A stretch of 64,000 nucleotides of DNA from Biomphalaria glabrata (Eukaryota > Mollusca > Gastropoda > Planorbidae): NCBI RefSeq assembly GCF_947242115.1, contig NC_074726.1, positions 7,895,070-7,959,069 on the forward strand, given 5' to 3'. The notes beneath the pieces were generated by a model that ran no database searches, was not told the origin of the DNA, and saw nothing but the letters and a program-made list of their open reading frames with translations. The first letter of the stretch is position 1. Each line of letters opens with the position of its first letter. The translations under genes and the position numbers were made by a program. This document shows positions 14,202 to 24,248 of the stretch, piece after piece.

Positions 14202-17200
14202 TTGTGGGGTGGGGTTGTTATAATGTTTAATATTGCTCTTGAAAAGCTTTCTATCAGCTATCCTGCTGTCACATTTGTGTTTAGAGAATTAGGTAGTTGA
14301 ATAAAAGTTTGAAATTAACAATAGATAACTATAAAACCTTCTATTTTTACTAGCACAGATTTATTATTGTTAGTCTAGACCTAGTACAAATTTAATTGCT
14401 TGACTGATCTAAACTGATTGATACAATTTTACTTAATATAAACTTTTTTTTTGTATTGCCTATACCTGAGTGTCACTTTATTTCTCATGAGGCCTTTTTT
14501 TTTTGTTTCTATTTTTTTTTTCAAATTGATTCTCTTTTGCTTTTAATAATTCTTGGACTTGTGATAGACAGTAATCTTATCCATCCTCAGAGATTCTGCC
14601 AGATTGATAAGAAATATGTTGAGCCATTCCAACAAATCTTTGTGGACCAGTATGACACAATACATCGTCTAGAGACACAGAAGCTCAGGAATGTGGCCAA
14701 GTTTTTTGCTCATCTACTGCACACTGATGCCATCTCTTGGGGAGTAAGTCTACTCAAGTCATAATAGCTGTAGTCAACTTGCTAAAATATGTGCACCTAT
14801 TAGACTGCTGCCTCTACTTTGAAAAGGACAAATCTGGTGGTCCTCTTTAACTGTAGCTGTGGGGACTCAGTTATATAGTTTAGTGCTTTGTTCAGTTCAA
14901 TTCTTTTAGAATGTATTGTTCTTTTGTCTGAGGGATTTTAAAGTTAGAATAAAAAGTATGTTCATTAAGCTCTCTGTCTCTTTTCCTCACTCTCTGTATT
15001 TGTGTCAACAGGCTATTTAGTCCTGGTTGGCAAACAGCACTTGAGTCTATTTCATCATGACCAGTTAAAGAGCCTCTTTTACTTGTTAGACCACCAGAGA
15101 ATACTGGCCATGTAGACCCAAACAAGACAAGGGCCCTAATACACCCCTATAGAAAGAAAAACTATATGGAGAGCTACCTGATTTGGAAACCACTGTGCAG
15201 TTCATTTCATGTATTGGTCTAGTCATCTAAACATTCAAACCTAATAAATGAGAACGAAGAAGAAGAATAAGCTATTAGAGTATTAAGAGATGCAGTTGAC
15301 AATTAGTTATGTGCTTGGCTTTCAAACTAAGTGCCTTGAGCTCAATTCTGGGACTGCTTTGGTTACATATTTATATATAGTTTAATGCTTTATTCAGTTC
15401 ATTTGTTTAGACTGGGTGTTCTTCCTTCGGAGGGATTTCATTTAATAATTTACCTTGGTGTAGTTAATTTCCAATCAAGTTCCCCGCTCCATTTCTTAGA
15501 TCCATAGTGTGTTTAATTTATCCTTATAATTACACAGACATGCCTACAGTCCCGAATTATGCGGAACCATCCCGCAAAAGCATCAAAAAAGCTCACATGT
15601 TCCGCCGTTCCGCATTCACGATTTTTTGTTCCGTCAAGTCTGAATTCAGATACAAAAAAAAAAACGCCGATTTTTTCATTATTTATAAATAATGCGAAAT
15701 GAAAATACTGAATGTAAAATAAAATATATCTAGGTCTGTGTTTATTGTTTACATTTCATCTCCTCCCGGACCCGGTGTGTCCTAAATTTACGAAGATATG
15801 GTTGAGCTATCTAGATCTACATCTAGATCTAGTACTCTAGGTCTAGATCAATTCTTAGAATCTAGTAAGTGCTAATAAGCCTAATTTTCCATTCAAATCC
15901 CTTTCTTTTCCCGACAAAGGCACTATTCTAACACTAACGTCTAAACTGGTTTCTTAGGTAATTCTATTCAAATAGGTTATTAGAGATCTAGACCTAGATG
16001 AGATCTAAATGTAATTAATTAACTTAGACACAGTAAGGCTAAGGCCTAGATCTAAATAAGGCTATATAATATATCTACTTATTACATAGTCTAAATTTAA
16101 AATTAGTATCTAGATCTAGCACTAGGTTACTAGATTTAACTAGATCAGTAGATGATACTAAATCTAGATCTATCTTAGTATCTAGAGAAATGGACTTAGA
16201 AGGTGATAGATCTCTAGATTTCTATGTATCATTATCATATGTAATAAATTAAGTTCTCAATAAGTCCATAGATCTAGACATAAATATTTAGATCTATAAT
16301 ATAATTATTATAATCTGTGTTCTTAGACTTAGAGGACTTATTAGATGTAGGTCTAGTCCTAGACTAGTGCTACTAGTAGACACTCTTAAATTATTTTAGA
16401 TCTAGCACTAGAGACAACTTCTAGAGTGACTAGAGTAGAGCCCTAGAAAAGGATAGATAATCAAGTACCGGTAGATCTAGAATAATCACATAGGAGTTAG
16501 AACTATTGATTTCAAACAAAGCCAAAGGACATAATTATGAATTAAAGGTTTTCTTACTTTTAATTATATTATACTATTTACATCTAATTTATAAGAAGCA
16601 AACTAGTATTGTTATTAAAGTAATATCATTGAAGTTTTATTTATTGGGTACAGTATGGCTGACAAACGTAAACGCGCATATGTTCCACAAAATTCCACAT
16701 TTTCAACCTGAGTGTTCCACATTCTGGGTCTTAGGGGTAGGCATGTCTGATTACATGTATCTTCCATTTGACTTGAGATCTTTATGGTAATTTATTTCTT
16801 AATACCAACCCTATGTTCCTATTCTCTCCACTATATGTTAAGCACTGTTGCATTTTAATCTCTTTTGTTTCTTATTTTGAAGGTACTTAGTGTGGTTAAA
16901 CTCACAGAGGATGATACTTCATCTGCAAGCAGGATCTTTTTAAAAATATTGTTTCAAGAACTAGCTGAGTACATGGGACTCCTGAAGCTGAATGAAAGAC
17001 TTAAGGATCCGTAAGTAAAACTCAGTCTAGTGTAAATAGAAAACTCAGTTTTGTGTAGACTGAAAACTCAGTTTAGTTGAGAGGTATACAACTTGTTCCT
17101 GTGTAGATATATATCATTGTCCAGAATAGATTTATGACGTTGTCCTGTGTCGATTAAAAAATTAGTCCATAAACACCTAGCAATCACAGGACAGCTGATG

Positions 17201-20200
17201 TAAATCACATTCATTTTCTTTGGTCATTGGTAGAGTTACTTAGTTATTACAAGGCCTTACCACTTTTACTTTTCCTATCAATAGTCAGGTATTCATTACA
17301 GCAAGCTGGATATCAGTTAAGTGTAATCTAGAATGGGTATTCTAATACAATTTACTCGTTTCAGGGACAAATAGTCTTATTAAAGCTGGGTTAAAGAAAG
17401 ATCTTTATGAGTGCAATTACAACTGTGTATGATCAGGGGAGGCATTGTGGATGAGGTAAAGCACTTGACTTCTAAACTGGGGGTTCTGGTTTCGAATCCT
17501 GGTAAGTTTGGGATCTTAAGTGCGCCTCTGTCCAACCAGCTCTAATAGGTACATGACAGTTGTTGAAAAGTAAAGGCAGTTGGTCATCATGCTGGCCATG
17601 GACACAGAAACAGATGACCTGCCTATAGATCACAATGTATAGATCACTACAATCAGGGTTGCATATGAGTTAAGTTGCATCAGGGATTTTTTTAAAGTTA
17701 GAAAGAAAATTATCATCATTAGAGTTTCAATTTAGACTGTTGTTTTAATATCTGCCTTGTTCATGCTAAATTGTGCTATGTTTTAACTTCTCTTTATAGA
17801 ACTCTGGCTCCTTTTTTTGCTGGCATTATGCCAAGAGACAATCCTCGTAACACCAGGTTTTCAATCAATTTCTTCACTACCATTGGTCTTGGAGGTCTGA
17901 CGTAAGTATTATGTAGTGTCTGTGGTCTAAAATCATCATCATCACTCCTTTGAGTTCCTCATGGAACATAGGGCCTCGACAAAAACATGCCACTCTCCAG
18001 TCTCTTGCTAGTTTTTTTATGGTTTCCCAGCTCTTCCCGGTCTTCTCTGCTTCTTCAAGTACACTGCGTCGCCATGTTCTTTTTGGTCTTCCTCTGCGTC
18101 TTGTTCCCTGGGAGTTCCACTCTAAGGCCTGCCTACCTCTGTTACTGGTATCTTTTCTAAGGGTCTAAAATAGTAGGCTTCAAATTCTCACCCAAGTATT
18201 GCTACCATCCAAGATTTCATTGGAACAAAGCATTTTCATTAGATTATCCAATATATACATAGCACTAATTAAAATTTCATGCTCTCCCAATAAAAGTTAG
18301 TGGGAACAAGTCATTGTATGGTTGTACAGACATGCCTACCACCACGTATTATGCGGAACCATCCCACAAAATCATTAAAAAAAAGCTAACTTTCTGCATT
18401 CAAGATTTTTTTTGTTTCACCAAGTCTGAAGTCCGACCAAAAAACAAAATGTCCGTTTTTTTTTTCATTATTTATTAATAGTGCAAAATGAAAATACTGA
18501 ATGCAAAATAAAATATTTATAGGTCTGTTTATTGTTTACATTTCATCTCCTTCCAGACCCGGTGTGTCCTAAATTTACAAAGATATGGTTGATCTAGATC
18601 TAGAGTCTATGTCTAGTTTAGATACATGGATCTAGATTATTCTAGCTCTAGTAGTCTAGATACTAGATCTATTCTTAGAATCTAGTAAGTGCTAGTAAGC
18701 TCCATTCAAATCCCTTTCTTTTCCTGACAATGGATCTAGATTCTAGATAGAAAGAATGATAGATGATTAGATCTAACACTATTAACACTAACTGGTTTCT
18801 AGGAAAAAGAATTTTTAAAATCTAGAGTCTAGAATTAATCTATAGTCAAGACCTAAATCTAATTAATTAACTTATGCACAGTAAGGCTAAGTCCTAAATA
18901 ATGATATATATATAGTATATATAGAGTCTAGATCTACTTAGATCTATTACTTAGGTTAAGTCTAAATTACTTTCTAGATCTAGAATCCAGAAGTAGGACT
19001 TAGAAATAGACTTAGAGCTAGATTGACTAGATCTAATAGTAGAATTAGAAAATGATAGATCTAGATTTCTAGATGTAATAAATGTAGTTCTCAATGAATA
19101 AGTCAGTTGATCTAGAATCTAGAGATAAATATTTAGATCTATCATAATCTATGATATAATTATTATAATCTCTGTCCTTATATGTAGACTAATTGAGTTT
19201 GTCTTAGAGGACTTACTAGATGTAGATCTAGAATCTAGTAGACTCTAAACTAATCTAGATCTTGTAGTCAGTAATGTAACAAATACAAAATAGAGTCTAC
19301 TAACATTAAAATACATTTTGAATTGAATTCATCATATTGATCTACAGTTAGATAGAGCTATTGATTTAAAACAAAGGACATAATTAGCAATTACATGTTT
19401 TCTAACTTAAATACTATTTACATCTATGTTTAAGAAGCAAACTAGTATTGATATAATAAGTAATAATTAAAGTTTTTTTTCTATTGTGTGCAACATGGCT
19501 GCCGAACGTAAGTTTACGCGTTTATGTTCCACATTGGGGCCCAAAATTCCACATTTTCAACCTGAGTGTTTCAACATTCTGGGTATTGGGGGTAGCCATG
19601 TCTGGTTGTAGCTTCAGACAACTATTTTAGGTGATTTATTTTCCTTGTATTCAACTTGAACACTTTTTTTTCAACCAAGATGAACTTAACTTTATATACA
19701 TCCTTCAATCTAGATGTTCATAATGTAATGATAGATGTTAACTAATTTAAACAAAACACAAGTCAAAAACCACAATCAGCACTCATCATTCTGTCACTTG
19801 CCTCCTACTTGTACTTCAGGCAGCCATTCTTCCACACTTCCCTCCTGTGTGATAGTCTTACTTGTGGTTACATCAGAATCTATTCGGCCAATACATTCAC
19901 AAACTCTTCTTTTTTTTTTTTGTTACTTAATTGATACATTTTCACAGACCTCATTTATAAAACCCATACCATGATTATAGTTGTCATACTGCCATGTGTT
20001 TGATACAATTTTGTTTTTGTCTTGCTCAGAGATGAACTGAGAGAACATCTGAAGGTGATGAACAAAATGGCGCAGCAGAAACAAGAGGAGGAAGAGAAAA
20101 GCTCAAGTTCTGAAAGCTCTGACACTTCTTCAGGTGATTTCTCTTTCTAAATATTATGTTCCACTTGACTTTTTTATAATAATAATAATAATAATAATTT

Positions 20201-22088
20201 TATTTATAAAGCGCTGTTAACAAACAAAATGTAGGCTCAAGGCGCTGTAACAACATTACAAACAAAAACAAGAGAGCTAAAATGACAGTTAATCTAAAAA
20301 AGTTTTAAACAGATAGGTCTTAATGTTCTTCTTAAAAGTGGTGTAGCATGTTGTCTGTCTGAGATCAATGGGGAGTGAGTTCCAAACCTTTGGTCCGTGA
20401 ACTGAAAAAGCACGCAGACCGTAGTTTTTGAGGGAGAAACGTGGCACTACTAAAAGCGTTGAGTCTATTGAGCGCAGGGCTCTCTGGGGGACATATGGAG
20501 TAATCAGTTCGCTAAGGTACAAGGGCATTTCATTGTTATATATACACTGATGACAAAGTGTGGCGACCTTGTAATCGATTCTCGCTTTCACGGGAAGCCA
20601 ATGGAGCATGCGCAAGAGCGTAGTAACAGAATCTTGTCTAGTTTTTTTAAGGACTATTCGAGCGGCGTTGTTCTGTATACGTTGCAGCTTGGCTATTTTG
20701 TCATCAGGTATATCTATAATGAAAACACTGTCTTTAGTCAAATCCATGACTTCAGAGAAATGAATATTTATAGGGAAATCAATGACTTCAGGGAAATGAA
20801 TATCTTTAGTTAAATCAAATATCTTTTAAAATGTTTGATTTTTGCAAATAAAATGTGTTTTTATGTGAGTTTTTTTGCAGTTGAGCATTTATGAAATGTA
20901 AAAACTAGTAGCAAGTTAGTCCCACCCTTCTCCTGCCTGTCTTGTTTGTTTTACTGTTGTATGTCTTTGATTTGCCTATGTATAATAGGTTTAAAATAAA
21001 TTTCAGTTAACCCATTTTATTGAAGACAAAGAAATTGGTTAAAATTGTCTTATCACTTTTGGAATGTAAATGTCAAGAGCTGCTAAATTTTCGGAATATC
21101 TAATAAGTCTTGGTTATAAAAGTAATTTAAAAAAAAAAAAAACACTAGGTCTCTATGACTGATAAATGAGCAGAAATTGTTTTAGTTGTGACTGTAAATA
21201 TTTGAGTAATTTGTATGTACCTGGCTTAAATTTAATTAAATTTTTGTTTCTATTCTAGAGTCAGATAGTTCATCAGATTCAGAAGATGAGCCTCCCAAAA
21301 GGAAAAAACAGTCCAAAAAACAAAAGGCTTCTGAGAATGATCGTGAAAAAGCCAGAAACAAGGATGATAGAGGGAGTGTGTCAAAGCCACATTCTAAGCA
21401 AATGAACGGAAGAAAAAGCTCACCTACAGAAGATTCCATATCTATAGCAGACAGGCTGTTAAATATGGCACAGTATGGTCAGACTCCCAATGGTAAGAGA
21501 AGAGAGAAGGGGCGCAGGGACAAGTCTTCCAGTCCAGAATCAGATTCCAGAAGTCAACAGAGAAGCAGGAGAAATAGAATTGATAAAAAGCAAAATGAAG
21601 ATAGGTATAATGACAGAAGGCATAATGATGACAATAGATGGAGTGATGATAAGAGAAGGCAGCAGGAAGAGGAGATAAGAAAGAGTACAGCCGATTATCA
21701 GAAAGGAAAAAGAAAAAACGATGACCACTATGATAAAAAGAGGCACGACTCTTCAGATTCTAGTGAAGAAGACTTGGATAAACATGACCACCGGAGACAG
21801 ATAATGGAATCTAAATCAAAGAAAAGACATAGGCTCAGTGAGAAAGAAGAAGAAACTAAATCTAAAAAACAGGTGGCTCGGAAGAGAAAAATCTCAGAGG
21901 CCTCTAGCAAATCTGACGACAGCTCAACTTCCTCATCCGAGTCATCATCGACAGAGTCATCATCAGAGGAAGAGGAGGTGAGGAGAGCCAAGAAGTCCAG
22001 GCTAGGAGAGCATAAGAATGTGTCTAGACACAGAGAGTTGTCCAGGGAAAAGGCCAAGGTCGAAGACAACAGGTCCAAACGGAGATAG
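789..22088 (+). CDS. CWC22: Pre-mRNA-splicing factor CWC22 (nucampholin), 17 coding exons
   Basis: Spliceosome component that binds eIF4A3 through its MIF4G domain and delivers it for exon junction complex assembly; nuclear. Exons read from GT/AG sites and conserved protein: 789-799, 3448-4116, 4684-4812, 5515-5608, 6322-6450, 8056-8191, 8925-9028, 10078-10180, 12305-12367, 12473-12574, 13388-13533, 14011-14088, 14591-14743, 16883-17010, 17800-17901, 20030-20133, 21259-22088. They sum to 3081 nt, in frame, giving 1026 residues plus stop (human about 908). Residues 12-186 are a tandem 14-residue array. [14 protein letters not shown] (206-219) is the CWC22 signature. MIF4G follows at about 229-415 ([20 protein letters not shown]), then an acidic linker, MA3 at about 523-640 ([13 protein letters not shown]), a conserved NPRNTRF/GLGGL block near 700-715, and a Ser/Arg/Lys/Glu-rich tail to the end. 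Exon 1 supplies only 11 coding bases (MPR plus two bases of Lys), so the start is the least certain part; it fits the phase of exon 2 exactly. Confidence 0.96.
800..3447 (+). other. CWC22 intron 1, TCTAGA-rich and with no gene
   Basis: The donor GTGAGT at 800 pairs with the acceptor TTGCAG at 3442-3447. The sequence at about 700-1160 and 2390-2650 is packed with overlapping TCTAGA, AGATCT and CTAGATCTAG words. The middle is plain AT-rich DNA in which I see nothing coding. An eroded LINE piece occupies about 3030-3290. Confidence 0.6.
3030..3290 (+). mobile_element. Eroded LINE reverse-transcriptase C-terminal fragment
   Basis: Broken + strand translation shows [11 protein letters not shown], then [20 protein letters not shown] and EQQS. 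This matches the pattern following the RT domain in RTE/jockey-like snail LINEs (K..W.GH...., then NIKEWT.L...ELLRTA.DR..WR). Only the last tenth or so of such an element remains, in intron 1 of CWC22. The family assignment is by memory of the motif. Confidence 0.55.
3449..3994 (+). repeat. In-frame 42-bp tandem array in CWC22 exon 2 (14-residue unit)
   Basis: About 12 full copies (3470-3973) of a 42-bp unit encode a 14-residue motif whose consensus is [14 protein letters not shown]. Variants exchange N/K at position 7, D/E at position 10 and S/K/N/T at position 14; a half unit flanks each end. Units 1-3 and 4-6 are more alike as triplets than as neighbours, so a 126-bp block was probably duplicated. 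Because the unit is a multiple of three, long open frames also appear in other frames and on the opposite strand here; these are side effects. The peptide is rich in K/R/E/D/S/Q, hydrophilic and probably disordered, with many SR and DSSR steps. Confidence 0.95.
5010..5475 (-). mobile_element. CR1/L2-like LINE 3' end fragment
   Basis: The - strand reads [20 protein letters not shown], then [19 protein letters not shown] and [11 protein letters not shown]. This is the typical C-terminus of CR1/L2-type reverse transcriptases. The same family occurs at 20176-20750. A 30-bp segment (ACAGATAGGTTTTTAAAGTT and its continuation) is repeated about three times at 5113-5200, just past the coding end. It lies antisense to CWC22 in intron 3 and is truncated. 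Confidence 0.75.
5757..5925 (+). mobile_element. LINE RT C-terminal scrap (second LINE type)
   Basis: The + strand translation around 5770-5930 reads [20 protein letters not shown] followed by [20 protein letters not shown]. It resembles the very end of snail non-LTR polyproteins (D..DL..L....W...AQDR..WR......GPPWAVAP). No start, catalytic region or tail is present. It sits in intron 4 of CWC22. Confidence 0.45.
5942..6165 (-). mobile_element. tRNA-derived SINE, type A (diverged)
   Basis: On the + strand it begins CCTTTCAGACCTTGCAATCT and ends with a B-box-like stretch (CCAGGATTTGAATCC), i.e. a reverse-oriented SINE with a tRNA-like head and a conserved tail. Its middle carries the GGTACCCATT and AATCCCAGTC words shared with copies at 48274, 50423 and 52745. 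It is intronic in CWC22. Confidence 0.65.
7300..7415 (+). mobile_element. SINE type B fragment
   Basis: It starts GGGATGGCTACCTGGTCATG and ends GGTCTAGGATGTAATAATTT, words shared with the copy at 8712-8863 and, inverted, with 55495-55600. The tRNA-like middle is badly eroded. Intronic in CWC22. Confidence 0.5.
8712..8863 (+). mobile_element. SINE type B with A-rich tail
   Basis: A B-box-like GGTTTGAATCCCGTC is followed by the type-B core GGTTTGGGCTAGGATGTAAT, then CTGAAGGAACACCCCAAACA and an A-rich (ACATATAAAACAAACAC) tail. This is the layout of a tRNA-derived SINE. It lies in CWC22 intron 6, just ahead of the exon at 8925. Confidence 0.65.
10461..11163 (+). repeat. Unclassified interspersed repeat ending in (ATT)n
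   Basis: Starts near AGCGGCCCCCGAAAGGGGAA and ends at GTTTCCACACAAACTGTCTT followed by about 10 ATT units (11131-11163). The GC-rich head, poly-T tracts and 3' microsatellite suggest a retroelement copy (LINE or SINE tail), but I see no coding remains. Intron 8 of CWC22. Confidence 0.4.
11240..11470 (+). repeat. Interspersed repeat family E, copy 1
   Basis: GGGATTTTAAAGTTAGAATA ... GGCAAACAGCGCTTTATTTC ... CTTTCAAACTAAGTGCCTTG. The same order of words recurs at 14930-15360. The end (GCACTTGGCTTTCAAACTAA) looks like a SINE tRNA-type head. Class unknown. Confidence 0.5.
12764..12905 (+). repeat. Interspersed repeat family D (AGCTTATATCAACT type)
   Basis: Begins AGCTTATATCAACTCACTCT GTCTG and runs through an ATTTCTCCCACAC word and GAATCAATC into an AATTAATT-rich end. 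Other copies lie at 46488-46720 and 48535-48680 (+), and 30950-31062 and 39955-40100 (-). AT-rich, no coding content, probably a non-autonomous element. Confidence 0.6.
14115..14199. repeat. (TA)n microsatellite, about 42 units
   Basis: Uninterrupted alternating TA begins about 26 bp after the donor of the CWC22 exon ending at 14088. Such a tract can form cruciforms and its length is probably polymorphic. Confidence 0.98.
14930..15360 (+). repeat. Interspersed repeat family E, copy 2, split by a nested insertion
   Basis: The same order of words as 11240-11470 appears here, but the AGCCTCTTTTA / AGCTATTAGAG junction is interrupted at about 15081-15270 by another repeat (family F). The intact copy 1 marks the insertion site. 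Confidence 0.6.
15081..15270 (-). mobile_element. Repeat family F inserted in family E
   Basis: Read on the - strand: TCTTCTTCTTCGTTCTCATT, then GGTTTCCAAATCAGGTAGCT and TTTCTATAGGGGTGTATTAG. The same words lie on the + strand at 54805-55015. Length about 190 bp and no coding capacity; it looks like a short non-autonomous element of unknown class. Confidence 0.55.
15535..16749. mobile_element. hAT-like non-autonomous DNA transposon, copy 1
   Basis: The ends are inverted: CAGACATGCCTAC at the left, GTAGGCATGTCTG at the right. The 6-bp target duplication ATTACA is at 15529-15534 and 16750-16755. A second inverted word, ATGCGGAAC / (complement of) GTTCCACATT, lies inside each terminus. No transposase ORF. 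The interior, about 15800-16450, is full of TCTAGATCTAG words. CAG-starting termini point to hAT; a 6-bp duplication is unusual for typical hATs (8 bp) but reported for some hAT subgroups and for Dada elements. It sits in the CWC22 intron between exons 13 and 14. Confidence 0.8.
17434..17650 (+). mobile_element. tRNA-derived SINE, type A
   Basis: The tRNA-like head GGCATTGTGGATGAGGTAAA ... B-box-like GGTTTCGAATCCTGG is followed by GTACATGACAGTTG, AGTAAAGGCAGTTGGTCATC and CAGATGACCTGCCTATAGAT, the ordered words of type A copies elsewhere in the window. Intronic in CWC22. Confidence 0.75.
17930..18165 (-). mobile_element. LINE RT C-terminal fragment
   Basis: The - strand translation includes [20 protein letters not shown] and, upstream, remains of a W.P.G.RR.GRPK.TW pattern. 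This is the tail of RTE-type endonuclease/reverse transcriptase LINEs. A relative is at 42395-42720. Antisense in intron 15 of CWC22, immediately after the exon ending at 17901. Confidence 0.65.
18327..19604. mobile_element. hAT-like non-autonomous DNA transposon, copy 2
   Basis: Same family as 15535-16749. Left end CAGACATGCCTACCACC; right end GGTAGCCATGTCTG, one mismatch in the 13-bp terminal repeat. The 6-bp target duplication GTTGTA is at 18321-18326 and 19605-19610. Both copies share ATTATGCGGAACCATCCC near the left end, GACCCGGTGTGTCCTAAATT at about 18556 and ATTCCACATTTTCAACCTGA near the right end. TCTAGA-rich interior and no transposase. It lies in intron 15 of CWC22. Confidence 0.82.
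20176..20750 (-). mobile_element. CR1/L2-like LINE, 3' end with (TTA)n tail
   Basis: A 152-residue open frame on the - strand (20747-20289) holds the RT C-terminus: [33 protein letters not shown], the block [28 protein letters not shown] and [11 protein letters not shown]. Downstream are a short 3' UTR (AACAGCGCTTTATAAATAAA) and a run of TTA units at 20176-20198, the microsatellite tail typical of CR1/L2 LINEs. The endonuclease and most of the RT are missing (5' truncation). Antisense in CWC22 intron 16. It is cleaner than the copy at 5010-5475, so probably younger. Confidence 0.85.
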
Positions 22089-22650
22089 CCCCAGTCATGA
22101 AATGCCTTCACATTACTTGGAGAGTTACCCTGTGTACTGTATGCTTGTTGGATGCATGAAATCGGTAAAACTTCTCAGACACAAATTTGATTCTTCATGC
22201 AAAATGTTTCTGTGTGAGGTGGGTGGGAGGGATGATGATATTGAATAGCAGATTTTCGTTTTTCATTTACGATGATTTGATTGAAGATTAGGACAGCAAT
22301 TTTGTTTATGTGCTTGAACACTTGTAGACCTAAACAAGGTGTTTTTTTTTTATATATATACTTTGTGTTTAAATGAGTCCTGAAACTGCTGAACACAGCA
22401 TTTATTGTCATTGTTTGTGTACATTGACAGATGTAGAGCCCTTTCACAGTGTGATCAGTTGATTGAGTTTTTGTATTTTAAACAGCTGTGGACTGTAACA
22501 TTCTTTGACCTTTTTTTTTTTGTGCCATGCTTCCATCATGTGGTGGAGGAAGCATTGAGTTTGTGAGTGATGTATCATGTATATATAAACTTGATAGCAT
22601 ATTGTTATTGCAACACAACCATTCTATTAAACAATTTATTTCAACATTGA
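22089..22650 (+). other. CWC22 3' UTR
   Basis: Follows the TAG at 22086-22088. The best poly(A) signal is ATTAAA at 22626-22631; an AATAAA is not seen on the + strand in this stretch. Contains short poly-T runs. The cleavage point is inferred. Confidence 0.5.
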
Positions 22651-22739
22651 ACCCATTGTTGTTTTTCTATTAACAAAAACATTATGCTATGAAAACATAG
22701 CTTAAAATGTATTGAAGGTTGGGCTATTTAATTTGAGAT

Positions 22740-23320
22740 TTTAAGGCATTGCAGAATCTTCCCAATTCAGTGGCATTTTACATCACAAGGGAAAATCCTT
22801 TCCCATTACTTCTTGTGTGACTAAAGAGGCAAATCCTTGATACACAGCTGCAGTTACTGGTTGGACATCACCAAGTGCTGTAGCATTTTACCCTTCGTTC
22901 TACTTCTGTTGTGTATGCCATCTACAATAAGAACATCTTTTATGTTTGTTCTCCATGTGGATCTATAAAATGTTGGTGTCAATTTTGAAGAGCTTGATAT
23001 CGCATTGACATACGTCAGTATACCTTAAAAGAGGGTGACCTGCGGCTCTCTGTCCCTCTATTAGATCACCATACAGAATGTCTTGAAGTCAACCTTGCGG
23101 TATTCTGAGAACATGCTCAGGCCAGCCAAGGCATCTGCACTTATAAATATCACTTTAATTTTAAAAATCTGCCTTGAGCATGAAATGTGGAAGATATTCA
23201 GCTCTTTTTCCCACTAGTAGGTTGACCTAGTTTCCTTACTGTATAGTAGAATGTTCATCACAAGGCCAGGTAGAAAAAATTTGGTACCGGTTTGGTAGTT
23301 AGCAAGGTATTGTTCCGATT
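22740..23320 (-). mobile_element. Eroded LINE RT fragment
   Basis: On the + strand it carries ACATGCTCAGGCCAGCCAAG GCATCTGC and GTATAGTAGAATGTTCATCAC, complements of conserved codons in the fingers/palm-to-C-terminal part of craniate/snail RTE-type LINEs. No usable frame remains. It lies between the 3' ends of CWC22 and ANKIB1. Confidence 0.45.
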
Positions 23321-23329
23321 CTGTTAATT

Positions 23330-24213
23330 ATTTGGATAAGGTTAATTAAGGTAGTTGGTTGGCAACATGATAGATACCGGTACTTAACCAGTTGTAGAAT
23401 CCAGAGTTCAAAAGTCAATCTAAGCTCAACATGGTGGCATGCTGCAAACTAAATAAAAGGAACAGCTAAAGGGTTCACAAATACATAGATGTGCTTTGTA
23501 AATGAAGGAAGTGAATGTTTTGCTGAAACCCTCTTAAAATCTGACACAAATAAACATATTAATGATATTAATGAATACTAGAGACTCAATACTTTCTTCA
23601 GGTCACATGACATTTTTAATGTAGCATTGAAGTACAAAGCTATGTTCTAGCAGACTTCTAATAAATAAATAACTCCAAATGACTTTTCCTGCCAAATATA
23701 TAAAGTAGGAAGAGTATAGTAACTATTTGTAATAATTATATATATGAAATATCAAAATAGTCTTTAGGGTATTTAAAATATCACAAGAATTTAGAATATA
23801 TTTTTTCTTTCAGTTTTGACAATACAAGTTTAGTTCATTTTTGACAAATAATAGTTCTGCTCCTGTGGTACCAGTATTTGTGATATAGCAGACACAATAG
23901 GCACAGCAAAGGAAAATCATTATGCAGAATCAGCAACTTATATTATTAAACCAAGGCATTCCCCTATCGTTATCTGCTAATAAGAAAGCAATTTTGCTCT
24001 CAATGAGATCACAAGCCTGTACCAATTTATTGTGCAGTAGATATCCCTAATGACCTTTTTTAAAGTTCTATACTTGACATCTAAATATTTATTACAGTTG
24101 CAGGAAATTGAATTCAAATGAAATAAAACTCAAGACCAAAACATTCAAGAATACAGTGCATAATATTTGACACAGGATTTGGCAGCAGACTAAATCTTTT
24201 ATACATCTAAAAA

Positions 24214-24248
<35 letters not shown>

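Noticed and set aside
21236-22111. Antisense ORFs opposite the last CWC22 exon
   Set aside because: Mirror images of a Ser/Lys/Glu-rich coding exon; the sense frame is supported by splicing and the family pattern.
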